In this document: positions 51,431 through 59,907 of the stretch, one piece after another
How the letters are laid out: each line of letters begins with the position of its first letter
Position numbering within the stretch: the stretch's first letter is position 1
Source of the DNA: JACVRM01 sp963839815
Lineage (GTDB): Bacteria > Actinomycetota > Thermoleophilia > Gaiellales > Gaiellaceae
Reading direction: 5' to 3'
Assembly (NCBI GenBank): GCA_963839815.1
Contig: CAWIWF010000006.1
Location: 682,001-746,000 of the forward strand
Length of the DNA stretch: 64,000 nt
The notes under the pieces: model-generated
Told to the model about the DNA's origin: nothing
Database searches by the model: none
Seen by the model: the letters and a program-made list of their open reading frames with translations, nothing else
Made by a program: the position numbers and the translations under genes

Positions 51431-51735
51431 CTCTGACCTCCCTCCGCTCGTTGTTTGAACTGCGCCAGCACGTCGCCCCAGAAGCCGTCCAGGTAGGCGC
51501 GAAGCTCCTGGATCCCCTCGGGCGCGACGCGATAGACGCGGCGCGTTCCGCTCGGCTCGTCGACGACCAGCCGGGCCTCCTTGAGCACCCGCAGGTGCTG
51601 CGAGACGGCCGGTCGCGAGACGGGCAGCGTCGCCGCCAGCTCACCGACCGAGCGGGGGCCCTGCCGCAGCCGCTCGAGGATCGCTCGCCGCGTCGGGTCG
51701 CCCAGTGCCGCCAAACCATCTCCGTTAGTGCTCAC
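51427..51735 (-). CDS. ArsR-family winged-helix repressor
   Basis: The 102-residue protein has ALGDPTRRAILERLRQGPRSVGELAATLPVSRPAVSQHLRVL, here only the segment near residues 10-52, which is a complete winged helix, followed by the wing RRVYRVAPEG. It lacks the CxC metal motif of ArsR proper and belongs to the metal-independent group paired with SRPBCC proteins. It probably represses its own operon through the palindrome just upstream. The start is GTG 51735. Confidence 0.9.
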   Translation of the reverse strand: MSTNGDGLAALGDPTRRAILERLRQGPRSVGELAATLPVSRPAVSQHLRVLKEARLVVDEPSGTRRVYRVAPEGIQELRAYLDGFWGDVLAQFKQRAEGGQR

Positions 51736-51740
51736 TTACG

Positions 51741-51757
51741 GTAAGTCTAGACTAACG
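51741..51757. promoter_or_regulatory. Candidate operator of the ArsR-SRPBCC operon
   Basis: AGTCTAGACT (51744-51753) is a perfect 10-bp palindrome, and the symmetry continues outward with one mismatched pair. It lies 8 bp before the ArsR start in an AT-rich patch that also contains CTTACGGTAAG. This is the usual autoregulatory position for this family. Confidence 0.55.
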
Positions 51758-51802
51758 TAGCTCGCCGCTGCAAGACGTTTACGCCTCGCCCTGCGCGGAG
51801 AC

Positions 51803-51830
51803 TTGACACCCTGGAGCGTGGTGCTACCCT
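51803..51830 (+). promoter_or_regulatory. Promoter of the subtilase gene
   Basis: A perfect TTGACA (51803-51808) and TACCCT (51825-51830) are spaced 16 bp, the actinobacterial TAnnnT form of the -10. Start of transcription near 51837 would give a leader of about 40 bases before ATG 51876. Confidence 0.6.
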
Positions 51831-51875
51831 GCCGCGCCGACAGACAGACCAGAGCCGCACAAAGGGGGCATCTCC

Positions 51876-54800
51876 ATGCGACAGCTGATCCCGCGACAAC
51901 CACTCAAGTTCCTGGCCATCGTGGCCGTGCTGCTGACGACCCTCGTCAGCGCGCAGGCCGGGGCCAGCGTCAGCCGCGACGCCTACATCGTCCAGCTGAC
52001 CGACGCACCGCTCGCGAGCTACCGCGGCGGCACGGCCGGACTGGCCGCGACCAATCCCGCTGCGCGCGGCGAGACGAAGCTGAACCCGGCGAGCGCTGCC
52101 AGCCAGGCGTACCTCGAGTACCTCGGCGGGCGCCAGAGCGCCGTTCTCACGAATGTGACGGCGGCACTCGGCCGGCCGGTCGAGGCGCTCTTCCGGTACC
52201 GCTACGCCTTCAACGGGCTGGCGCTGGTGATGAACCCGGACGAGGCCGCGCGGGTGGCCGCGCTCCCGGGCGTCGCCGGCGTGCAGAAGGAGGAGATCTA
52301 CCGCCTGCACACGGACGTCGGCCCGCAGTGGATCGGCGCTCCCGGAATCTGGGACGGCTCGGCGACGGGCGGCGGACGCGCCACCAAGGGCGAGGGCGTC
52401 GTCGTCGGGGTCATCGACACCGGGGTCAACCACGACCACCCGTCCTTCGCAGATGTCGGCGGCGATGGCTACGACCACCGCAACCCGCGCGGCACCTTCT
52501 ACGGGCTCTGCGCCCCGATCACCGGCGCCCCGTTCTGCAACGACAAGCTGATCGGCGTCTGGGACTTCACGGGCACGTCGCCCGAGGACGACAACCAGCA
52601 CGGCAGCCACACCGCCAGCACGGTTGCCGGCAACGTGCTCGCCGCCGAGATCATCGCCCCGACGATGACGCTGAACCGCAACGTCTCCGGCGTCGCCCCG
52701 CATGCCAACCTGATCACCTACAAGGCCTGCGACACCGCCTCCGGCGGCTGCCGCGGCGTCTCGCTAACGGCCGCCATCGACCAGGCGACCGCCGATGCCG
52801 TCGACGTCGTCAACTTCTCGATCGGCGGCGGCTCGCGCGACCCGTGGCACGACGCCAACGCGCTCGGGTTCCTCGGCGCCCGGGACGCCGGCATCTTCAT
52901 CTCGGCCTCCGCCGGCAATAGCGGCCCGAAGGCGGAGACGATCGGCTCGCCGTCGAACTCGCCGTGGGTGATGAGCGTCGGCGCCAGCACGCACAACCGC
53001 AAGTTCGTCAACGGCGCGGTTGGCTTCACGGGCGGCGACACCACCCCGCCGGCCGACATCTACGGCAAGAGCGTCACCTCGGGCTACGGCCCCGCGAAGG
53101 TCGTCTACGCCGGCGACTACGGCGCGCCGCTGTGCGGCTCCGGCCCGGCCGCTCCGACCGGCGAGGCCGCGATCAACCCGTTCGCGCCGGGCACCTTCAA
53201 CGGCGAGATCGTGGTCTGCGACCGCGGCATTTACGGCCGCGCCGAGAAGGCCGCGAACGTCAAGGAGGGCGGGGCCGGCGGCTTCATCCTCGCCAACGAC
53301 GCTGCGAACGGCAACTCGCTCGTCGGCGACGCCTACCCGCTGCCCGGCGTCCACATCAGCTACGCGGACGGCAACGTCCTGAAGCACTGGCTCGACTCCG
53401 GCACCGGCCACAGCGGCCGCATCCTCGGCACCGAGACCAACCTCGCCGACGTCAACGGCGACGTGATGGCCTCCTTCAGCTCCCGCGGCCCGGACAAGAC
53501 GGTGCCGACCGTGATCAAGCCCGACCTGACGGCCCCCGGCGTCGACGTGCTCGCCGCAGTGCACACCCTCGGGAACACCGGCGCCACCCTCGGCAAGCCC
53601 GAGTGGGGCGTGCTGAGCGGCACCTCCATGTCGAGCCCGCACGCCGCCGGCGCCGCCGCGCTCGTCCGCGCTGTCCGGGGCGACTGGACGCCCGCCGAGG
53701 TGCAGTCCGCGCTCATGACCACGTCGCTCACGAGCAGCATCCGCAAGGAGGACGGCTACAAGACCGCCGACCCGTTCGACCGCGGTGCCGGCCGGATCGA
53801 CCTGACGCAGGCCACCCGGGCCGGCCTCGTCCTCCACGAGACCGCGCCGAACTACGCGGCGTCCGAGCCGGCGCTGGGCGGTGACCCGCGGACCCTCAAC
53901 ACCGCGAGCCTCGCCGACCCCGACTGCATCGGCACCTGCACCTGGACGCGCACCGTGCGCAGCACGATGGGCGTCTCCTCGACCTGGACGGCGACGACGA
54001 CCACTCCGCGCGGCCTCAAGCTGACGGTCACGCCGTCGAAGTTCACGCTGGCCCCCGGCGCGACGCAGACGATCACCGTGACCGCGAACGTCGTCGACGC
54101 ACCCGTCGGCCAGTGGAGCTTCGCCGAGCTCCGGCTCGCCTCCAAGGGCGTCCCGACCGCGCACCTGCCCGTGGCGGTGTACGCGGGCGGCACGCCGCAG
54201 CTCGTGAACATCACGGCGGCCGGCACCACCGGCTCGCAGACGGTGACCACGCAGTCCGAGCTCGCGATCTCGCGCTTCAGCTCGGTCGTCTCCGGCCTCA
54301 CCGGGGGCAAGGTCGTCAACGAGCAACTCGAGCAGGATCCGACCTCGGGCGGCGTCCCGGGTGCGGGCACGGGCGTGATCAACGTCCAGCCCGCGTACTC
54401 GGCCGTCGCCGGGACCTTCTTCACCACGATCGAGGTGCCCGCCGGCGCCCGCTTCGTGACCGCGGAGATCACGGACACGACGTCCATCGACCTCGACCTC
54501 TTCATGGGCCGTGACACCGACGGCGACAAGGCCCCGGACGCGGTCGAGGAGCTCTGCCGGAGCGCCTCCGAGGTCGCGCTCGAGAAGTGCACGATCAAGG
54601 CTCCCGAGGCCGGGACCTGGTGGGTGCTCGTCCAGAACTGGGCTGCGAGCGAGCGCCTGATCGACGACGTGCAGCTGACCGCTGCCGTGATCGGCGGCGG
54701 CGACAACGGCAACCTGACGGTGACCGGCCCCGCCGGCTCGGTGCCCGCCAACCAGCCGTTCGACGTGACCCTGAGCTGGAACGAGCCGCAGCTCCAGCCC

Positions 54801-54896
54801 GGCGACGTGTGGTTCGCGCTCGTCGAGTACGGCGCCGACCGCCAGCACGCGAACAACGCCGGCTCCATGCTCGTGAAGCTCGCGCGGCCGAGCTGA
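51876..54896 (+). CDS. Secreted subtilisin-like serine protease (S8) with PA domain
   Basis: The 1006-residue protein has a signal peptide (residues 1-30) and an I9-type propeptide ending near residue 150 (YIVQLTDAPLASY start). The S8 catalytic domain has D181 (VIDTGVNHDHPSF), H242 (QHGSHTAS) and S584 (SGTSMSSPHAAG). A PA (protease-associated) domain is inserted near residues 400-480, as in C5a-peptidase-like and plant-type subtilases. The C-terminal 350 residues are beta-sandwich modules without an LPXTG or transmembrane anchor, so the enzyme is probably released. AAAGGGGG precedes the ATG. A strong hairpin follows. Confidence 0.93.
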   Translation: MRQLIPRQPLKFLAIVAVLLTTLVSAQAGASVSRDAYIVQLTDAPLASYRGGTAGLAATNPAARGETKLNPASAASQAYLEYLGGRQSAVLTNVTAALGRPVEALFRYRYAFNGLALVMNPDEAARVAALPGVAGVQKEEIYRLHTDVGPQWIGAPGIWDGSATGGGRATKGEGVVVGVIDTGVNHDHPSFADVGGDGYDHRNPRGTFYGLCAPITGAPFCNDKLIGVWDFTGTSPEDDNQHGSHTASTVAGNVLAAEIIAPTMTLNRNVSGVAPHANLITYKACDTASGGCRGVSLTAAIDQATADAVDVVNFSIGGGSRDPWHDANALGFLGARDAGIFISASAGNSGPKAETIGSPSNSPWVMSVGASTHNRKFVNGAVGFTGGDTTPPADIYGKSVTSGYGPAKVVYAGDYGAPLCGSGPAAPTGEAAINPFAPGTFNGEIVVCDRGIYGRAEKAANVKEGGAGGFILANDAANGNSLVGDAYPLPGVHISYADGNVLKHWLDSGTGHSGRILGTETNLADVNGDVMASFSSRGPDKTVPTVIKPDLTAPGVDVLAAVHTLGNTGATLGKPEWGVLSGTSMSSPHAAGAAALVRAVRGDWTPAEVQSALMTTSLTSSIRKEDGYKTADPFDRGAGRIDLTQATRAGLVLHETAPNYAASEPALGGDPRTLNTASLADPDCIGTCTWTRTVRSTMGVSSTWTATTTTPRGLKLTVTPSKFTLAPGATQTITVTANVVDAPVGQWSFAELRLASKGVPTAHLPVAVYAGGTPQLVNITAAGTTGSQTVTTQSELAISRFSSVVSGLTGGKVVNEQLEQDPTSGGVPGAGTGVINVQPAYSAVAGTFFTTIEVPAGARFVTAEITDTTSIDLDLFMGRDTDGDKAPDAVEELCRSASEVALEKCTIKAPEAGTWWVLVQNWAASERLIDDVQLTAAVIGGGDNGNLTVTGPAGSVPANQPFDVTLSWNEPQLQPGDVWFALVEYGADRQHANNAGSMLVKLARPS

Positions 54897-54916
54897 TCAC
54901 GGCAACCACCTGATGG

Positions 54917-54952
54917 ACGGCGACGGCCGGGCGAACGCCCGGCCGTCGCCGT
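54917..54952 (+). terminator. Very strong hairpin after the subtilase gene
   Basis: Sixteen bases at 54917-54932 pair perfectly with 54937-54952 around a GAAC tetraloop, starting 20 bp after the stop. Confidence 0.8.
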
Positions 54953-54995
54953 ATCGCGCCTGGACGACCCGCCGAAACGCCGCTATAAGCCCAGC

Positions 54996-56516
54996 GTGGG
55001 TCTCCGGGTCTCGGTTACGGCGCTCGCTGCGCTTGCCCTCGCCGCCCTCGTCGCCGGCTCGGCCGCGCCTGCCCGCTACGAGGCGTCGCGCCTGACGATC
55101 ACCGTCAAGGAGCGGAAGTGCGGATTGACGCGGCGGAGCGTGCCCGCCGGACCTGCGCGCATCCGCCTGCGCAACCGCAGCGACCGCTCCGCGGCGGTCA
55201 CCGTGGCCGGGCGCCGCGTCTCGGTCGCCCGGGGGCGCACCCGCTTCGTGACCGTGCTCCTCGGAACCGGGTCGGTGCGGTACCGCTGCGAGGTCAGGGG
55301 ACGCCGGGTCGTGCGCGGCCGCCTCCGCGTGGCGCTGCCGCCGGTCGCGCCCCACCGCATCGCGGTGCGCGAGGCCGGGGCGGTGGAAGAGCTCTACGAC
55401 CGCCGCACCGGCCAGCGGTTCGTGCCCCGGGGCGCCAACTTCGTCCGCCTCGCACTGGTCACGCATCCGGCCGGCACGCCGTCCATGGGCCACAGTACGT
55501 TCAACGTCGGTCGCTACGCCGCCGCCGCTGCGGAGCGCGCGCTCGCCCGGCTGCGCGCCTCGGGCTACGACACCGTGCGCGTCTTCCTCGCGACCGAGTG
55601 CGCCTCGGGCTGCGCCGTCGATGCCCGCACGGGCCGTCTGTCGAGCCGCTACTTCGCGAACGTGGCCGACTTCCTCCACCGCGCGGATGCGCGCGGCGTC
55701 GTGGTCGTCCTGACCGCAGGGCTTCTGACCGGCGACAGCGTCTACACGAGGCGCGTCGACGGCGGGGCCGGCCCGCAGGTGCAGGGCGTCAACGTCAACT
55801 ACCTGACGAGCGGCGGTATCGCCGGGAACGCGCTCTTCTGGCAGCACGTAGTGCGTGAGCTCCGCCGCTTCGGCGCTCCGATCCACGCGATCCTCGGCTA
55901 CGACCTGCGCAACGAGCTCAGCCTCGATGCGCGCTACCCGCCCTTCAGCCTCTCGTCGGGCTCGTTCACCGCGCTGACCGGCGCCACCTACGACCTGTCG
56001 TCCCCGGCGGAGAAGGCCCGCCTGCTCGACGACGGTCTCGTCCACTACGTCGACCGGGTCCGGGCGGCGATCCGGGCGGTCGACCCGACTGGACTCGTCG
56101 CGGCGAGCTTCTTCGCGCCGCACGCCCCGCACGCGTGGCGGAAGGACGATGGGCGCATCGTGCGCACCCGGGGCGTGATCGAGCGGTCCACGGCCGACTA
56201 CGTCGACCTCCACGCCTACCCCGGGACAGGCCTCTCGCTCGCGCAGCTGATGGAAGACTTCGGCGTCGACGGGGACGAGCGCAAGCCGATCGTGATGGGG
56301 GAGATCGGCGCGCCTCGCTCCGCGTTCCCGTCCGCCGAGGCCGGCGCAGCGGCGCTCGTCGAATGGCAGCGGGGCTCGTGCCGGCTGGGCCTCGACGGCT
56401 GGCTCGCCTCGACGTGGGACACCGACGAGCAGCCCGAGCTCTGGACCGCCGTGGGCGACGGCGGTGCGATCGAGCGCGCGCTCGCGCCGCTGTTCCGCCC
56501 CGATCCCTGCGCGTGA
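54996..56516 (+). CDS. Secreted clan GH-A glycoside hydrolase (GH5/cellulase-like)
   Basis: The 506-residue protein has a signal peptide (residues 1-24), a small beta domain with two cysteines (residues 30-120) and a TIM barrel from about residue 125 (RFVPRGANFVRLAL). The acid/base Glu is in GYDLRNELS and the nucleophile Glu in KPIVMGEIGAPRS, the spacing expected for clan GH-A. The substrate is probably a beta-glucan or mannan but cannot be fixed. GTG 54996 lies 44 bp after the strong terminator. Repeat DNA starts directly after the stop. Confidence 0.85.
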   Translation: MGLRVSVTALAALALAALVAGSAAPARYEASRLTITVKERKCGLTRRSVPAGPARIRLRNRSDRSAAVTVAGRRVSVARGRTRFVTVLLGTGSVRYRCEVRGRRVVRGRLRVALPPVAPHRIAVREAGAVEELYDRRTGQRFVPRGANFVRLALVTHPAGTPSMGHSTFNVGRYAAAAAERALARLRASGYDTVRVFLATECASGCAVDARTGRLSSRYFANVADFLHRADARGVVVVLTAGLLTGDSVYTRRVDGGAGPQVQGVNVNYLTSGGIAGNALFWQHVVRELRRFGAPIHAILGYDLRNELSLDARYPPFSLSSGSFTALTGATYDLSSPAEKARLLDDGLVHYVDRVRAAIRAVDPTGLVAASFFAPHAPHAWRKDDGRIVRTRGVIERSTADYVDLHAYPGTGLSLAQLMEDFGVDGDERKPIVMGEIGAPRSAFPSAEAGAAALVEWQRGSCRLGLDGWLASTWDTDEQPELWTAVGDGGAIERALAPLFRPDPCA

Positions 56517-56550
56517 CGCTCGCCCGCGCCGCTCCGCGGGGCGTCGCTCG

Positions 56551-56615
56551 CTTCACGGGGGAAACGCCGGTTTCCCCCGTGGGCCCCCTCGTTGGTCACA
56601 CGCGCCGGGGCCGCG
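56551..56615. repeat. Inverted copy of the 16.3-kb dispersed repeat
   Basis: The stretch holds the hairpin CACGGGGGAAAC...GGTTTCCCCCGTG, then CCCCCTCGTTGGTCA and CGCGCCGGGGCCGCG. It is the reverse complement of the repeat units at 16251-16476 with only a few differences. It lies 35 bp after the glycosidase stop and could terminate that gene. Confidence 0.75.
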
Positions 56616-56846
56616 AGGTGGCTGCGGCGGGCAGAGCCCGCCTTCGCCGACGAACGTCCAGGGCGCGCTTGGCCGGGAGCTACTCGGCCAGCTCGATGCG
56701 GCGGACCGGGAGAGACGCGGTTCCTCGTCATATGACGCGCCGGGGCCGCGAAGTGGCTGCGGCGGGCAGAGCCCGCCTTCGCCGACGAACTTCAGGGCGA
56801 GCTTGGCCGGGAGCTACTCGGCCAGCTCGATGCGGCGGACCGGGAG
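56601..56846. repeat. ~112-bp direct duplication that carries a copy of a gene end
   Basis: Units at 56601-56712 and 56736-56846 are nearly identical, starting CGCGCCGGGG and ending CGGACCGGGAG, with a period of 134-135 bp. Each includes the hairpin GGCGGGCAGAGCCCGCC (56626-56642 and 56761-56777). The right unit contains the real 3' end of the minus-strand stress-protein-like gene; the left unit carries an orphan copy of its last ten or so codons and stop. The whole gap 56517-56813 is repeat DNA. Confidence 0.85.
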
Positions 56847-57239
56847 GGCCGAGCTCTCGATGGCGGCCCGGACCGTCTCCTCCTCGAGCCAGGCGGTGTC
56901 GTCGCCCGGGCGGGTGACGACCACGATCTCGTCGGCGGCGAAGGTTCGGAGCGCGTCTTCGATCGAGGCGGCCGGCTCCGTGTCCTCGCTCGTGCGGTCG
57001 ATCTCCACGCGCGCCTCGTCGCCGACGGCGGCTGCGGCGCTCTCGGCGGCGCGACTCGCCTCCGCACGGGCGTCGTCCTCGGCGTTGGTCAGCCAGTCGA
57101 GCCGGGAGATCTTGGCCGCGGGCGCGAGCACGCGGACGTCAGCGCCGCCCCCGACAGCACCGCGGACCTGCTCACGCGCGGCCTCGTCCGTCAGGGACGT
57201 CGTGGTGACGAGCAGGATGTTCTTGCCGGTATCGGGCAT
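56814..57239 (-). CDS. Universal-stress-protein-like small protein
   Basis: The 141-residue protein starts at ATG 57239 behind GCGGAGG. It reads KNILLVTTTSLTDEAAREQV, ADVRVLAPAAKISRLDWL and AADEIVVVTRPGDDTAWLEE, an alternating alpha/beta fold of the USP/HUP type. The nucleotide-binding G-2x-G-9x-G(S/T) motif is not evident, so it is probably a non-ATP-binding relative. Its 3' end lies in the duplicated repeat, whose hairpin is its likely terminator. Confidence 0.7.
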   Translation of the reverse strand: MPDTGKNILLVTTTSLTDEAAREQVRGAVGGGADVRVLAPAAKISRLDWLTNAEDDARAEASRAAESAAAAVGDEARVEIDRTSEDTEPAASIEDALRTFAADEIVVVTRPGDDTAWLEEETVRAAIESSALPVRRIELAE

Positions 57240-57281
57240 GTCGGCCTCCGCGCAGGGCAGCGGACTCTAGCGAGGCTGGGC

Positions 57282-57318
57282 GAGGTGAGGCGCCCGGACG
57301 TGCCGGACACCTCACCTC
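57282..57318 (-). terminator. Hairpin after the 57331 gene
   Basis: A 9-bp stem (GAGGTGAGG, 57282-57290, with CCTCACCTC, 57310-57318) starts 12 bp beyond the stop of the minus-strand gene at 57331. Confidence 0.5.
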
Positions 57319-57330
57319 CTCGCGCGGGTT

Positions 57331-58020
57331 CTAGCTGTCGAACTTCTGCGGGAACTTCTTGACGATGGCGGTGGCGAGCGTGTCGGCCGTCATCCCCATG
57401 TGGTGGTACGCCTCACGGGCGAGCCGCTCGGACTTGACGTAGTTCTTGGCGTTGTAGGCGTCGAGCTGACCCTTGAGCTGCGTGATGTGGGAGGTCAGCG
57501 CCGAGCGCAGCGCGGACGAGGGCAGGCCCGTCGCCGAGGAGAAGAAGTTGGCCTGCTTGGCGATGTAGCCCTGCAGGTTCGAGACGGCCTGCTTCTGGCC
57601 GGGCTTGTCGTTCTTCGCCAGGGCAACCGTGTACGCGACGAAGAACTTGATGTGGTCGCGCCACAGGAACTTGCCGTTCAAGAACGTGTTGCGGGCCTGC
57701 TTGCCGTAGACGGAGCCGATCGCGTCCGCGATCTGGACGCTGTTGCGGTCGAGCGAGGCGGCGACCGCCTTGAAGTCGGCGTTGCCGGTCAGACCGCTGC
57801 GGCTGGCGTCGATCGCGAGCAGGGCGTGCTCGCCGAGCAGCCGGTTGAGACCGATGCGCAGGTCGACCGCCGCGGTGCTCGTATGCCCGGCGTGCGTCAT
57901 GGGAGCCGAGGCAGCCGGCGTGTTCGGCGTGGCGTCGGAGCGACCGCTCAACACAGCTGCGACCGCGGCGGCCGCGAGGGCGACGGCGACGACGACGATG
58001 ATTGACCATTTCTTGGACAT
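57331..58020 (-). CDS. Membrane-anchored helical protein, function unknown
   Basis: The 229-residue protein begins at ATG 58020 behind AGGAGGAACA. It has one N-terminal signal/anchor helix (residues 5-25), a short Thr/Ala linker with MTHAGHTS, and then an all-helical outer domain (NRLLGEHALLAIDAS, LDRNSVQIADAIGSVYGKQA, LWRDHIKFFVAYT, YHHMGMTADTLA). The four-helix pattern with spaced His residues resembles DUF-type proteins seen next to copper genes, but I cannot assign a family with confidence. It is divergent from the 58165 gene. Confidence 0.75.
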   Translation of the reverse strand: MSKKWSIIVVVAVALAAAAVAAVLSGRSDATPNTPAASAPMTHAGHTSTAAVDLRIGLNRLLGEHALLAIDASRSGLTGNADFKAVAASLDRNSVQIADAIGSVYGKQARNTFLNGKFLWRDHIKFFVAYTVALAKNDKPGQKQAVSNLQGYIAKQANFFSSATGLPSSALRSALTSHITQLKGQLDAYNAKNYVKSERLAREAYHHMGMTADTLATAIVKKFPQKFDS

Positions 58021-58164
58021 TGTTCCTCCTGAGGTGGCGAAGCGTGGGCGGTGGCATGCTTCGCCCGCGGCGGTCGATCGGATCGGATGGCCGAGAAAGC
58101 GGTAGCCTCGACGGGCCGGCCCACCCACGCCCGAAGCCGGCCTGAGAGGGCAGAACGGAGCGTC

Positions 58165-58464
58165 GTGTACGCGACCATCCGCACCTATACGGGTAGTCCG
58201 GAGCTCGCCGACCAGCTCGCCGAGCACCGCAACGACGTCGAGAGCGTCATGGGAGCCATCCCGGGCTTCCGCAGCTGGATCTGCGTCCGCACCGACGGTG
58301 GCTGCACCACCGTCACCGTCTGCGACGACAAAGACGGCGTCGAGGAGTCGACGCGCCGGGCGGCCGAGTGGCTGCGCGAGCATGCCTCCGAGATCCAGTT
58401 CACGACGCCGCAGGTGACGAGCGGCGAGATCACCGTCGATCTCGGCGTCACGGCGCGCGCCTGA
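58165..58464 (+). CDS. Small hypothetical protein with ABM-like fold
   Basis: The 99-residue protein reads MYATIRTYTGSPELADQLAEHRN, then GFRSWICVRTDGGCTTVTVCDD and a helical segment before a final strand (EITVDLGVTARA). This is the layout of a ferredoxin-like stress-responsive or ABM-type barrel. GTG 58165 is preferred because AACGGAG lies upstream. It shares a 144-bp promoter gap with the divergent membrane protein gene. Confidence 0.7.
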   Translation: MYATIRTYTGSPELADQLAEHRNDVESVMGAIPGFRSWICVRTDGGCTTVTVCDDKDGVEESTRRAAEWLREHASEIQFTTPQVTSGEITVDLGVTARA

Positions 58465-58617
58465 ACGGCTCTGGCGGCCCTGGTCTCGAGACTCCGTCTC
58501 GGGATCAGGGCCGAGCCTCGACCCAGGCGGCCTGCGTCCGTGAGCTGACCGCCGACAGGGGCCGCCGCCGTCGGGCGAGCGTCATCATGGCCGGTGGGCT
58601 GCACGCGCTTCCCTGCT

Positions 58618-58706
58618 AACCCTCAAGTACCTCTGAGACCACTCATTCCGCTTGCTCATGCGGAAAGCTCGTGCAGTCTCGCGCAACCCTCAAGTACCTC
58701 TGAGAC
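58618..58706. repeat. Two copies of a 22-bp direct repeat upstream of moxR
   Basis: The 22-bp sequence beginning AACCCTCAAGTACCTCTGAG is present without mismatch at 58618-58639 and 58685-58706, a 67-bp period. It lies in a gene-free, comparatively AT-rich region (58465-58860) 155-240 bp before the moxR start. Paired long direct repeats in such a position suggest a regulator or sigma-factor binding region. No other gene or hairpin is seen in the region. Confidence 0.6.
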
Positions 58707-58860
58707 ACCACCTATTGGCCGGCTCGTCGGGGCAACGGGCGCTCTGTAGGGCAACTCGGCGGGTGAGTTTTAGGCCGCTCTTACCGTCGTGTGCTGTCAT
58801 AGAGCGGGCGTCGCTGTCGCCAGCGGGCGCGTGACCGGCGTCCAACACGAAGGGAGCACC

Positions 58861-59886
58861 GTGGCCGAGAGCCAGCTCGACCGCCCCACCGCCTCGCCCG
58901 CCGAGGTTCAGGAACGCCTCGAGGAGGCGCTGTTCGAGATCCGGCGCGTCATCGCCGGCCAGGAGCAGATGCTCGAGCGCGTGCTCGTTTGCCTGCTCGC
59001 GAACGGCCACCTGCTGATCGAGGGCGTCCCCGGGCTCGCCAAGACGCTGACGATCAAGACCACGGCCGGCGTGCTCGGCGGCACCTTCCACCGCGTCCAG
59101 TTCACGCCAGACCTCGTTCCCTCCGACCTCGTCGGCACCCGCATCTACCGGCCGGACTCCGGCACCTTCGACACCGAGCTCGGGCCCGTGTTCTGCAACT
59201 TCCTGCTCGCCGACGAGATCAACCGCGCGCCCGCGAAGGTGCAGTCCGCGCTGCTCGAGGTCATGCAGGAGCACCAGGTCACGATCGGCCACACGACGCA
59301 TCCGGTGCCCGAGCCCTTCCTGGTCATGGCGACCCAGAACCCGATCGAGTCCGAAGGCACCTACCCGCTGCCGGAGGCGCAGATCGACCGCTTCATGCTC
59401 AAGGTGCTCGTCGGCTATCCGGCCCACGATGACGAGCTGACCGTCGTCCAGCGCTCGCTGGTGGAGACGCCGATCCTGCGGCAGACGCTGACCATCGGCG
59501 ACCTCGAGGACGTCCAGCGCGCCGTGCTGGGCGTCTACGTCGATCCGGCGCTCATCAGCTACGCGGTCGCGCTCGCCACCGCCACCCGTGAGCCCGCTGC
59601 ACACGGGATGCCGGAGGCGGCCGAGTACATCTCGTTCGGTGCCAGTCCGCGCGGCCCCATCAGCGTCGTCCAGGCAGCGCGCGCGCTGGCGCTCCTGCGT
59701 GGTCGCGACTACGTGGTCGTCCAGGACCTCCAGGAGCTGGCGAAGGACGCCTTCCGGCACCGGCTCGTGCTCAGCTACCGCGCGCTCGCCGAGGAGGTCG
59801 CTCCGGACGCGATCCTCGACGAGGTCCTGCAGCGCGTGCCGGCGCCGCACATCGACCTCGGGCGCCAGCGCGTGAGCGCAGCCTGA
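58861..59886 (+). CDS. MoxR-family AAA ATPase
   Basis: The 341-residue protein has Walker A GVPGLAKT, Walker B LLADEINRAP, a sensor-1 region (MATQNPIESEGTYPLPEAQIDRF) and the C-terminal lid with SPRG. MoxR ATPases act as chaperones that mature or activate partner complexes, here most likely the VWA proteins encoded downstream. The GTG start has GAAGGGAGC upstream. Confidence 0.93.
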   Translation: MAESQLDRPTASPAEVQERLEEALFEIRRVIAGQEQMLERVLVCLLANGHLLIEGVPGLAKTLTIKTTAGVLGGTFHRVQFTPDLVPSDLVGTRIYRPDSGTFDTELGPVFCNFLLADEINRAPAKVQSALLEVMQEHQVTIGHTTHPVPEPFLVMATQNPIESEGTYPLPEAQIDRFMLKVLVGYPAHDDELTVVQRSLVETPILRQTLTIGDLEDVQRAVLGVYVDPALISYAVALATATREPAAHGMPEAAEYISFGASPRGPISVVQAARALALLRGRDYVVVQDLQELAKDAFRHRLVLSYRALAEEVAPDAILDEVLQRVPAPHIDLGRQRVSAA

Positions 59887-59907
59887 GGCCGTGACGGCGC
59901 CGTCGGG

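Noticed and set aside
52764..54848. 694-codon minus-strand frame inside the subtilase gene
   Set aside because: It is a GC-rich antisense shadow; the plus strand has the complete S8 triad and PA domain.
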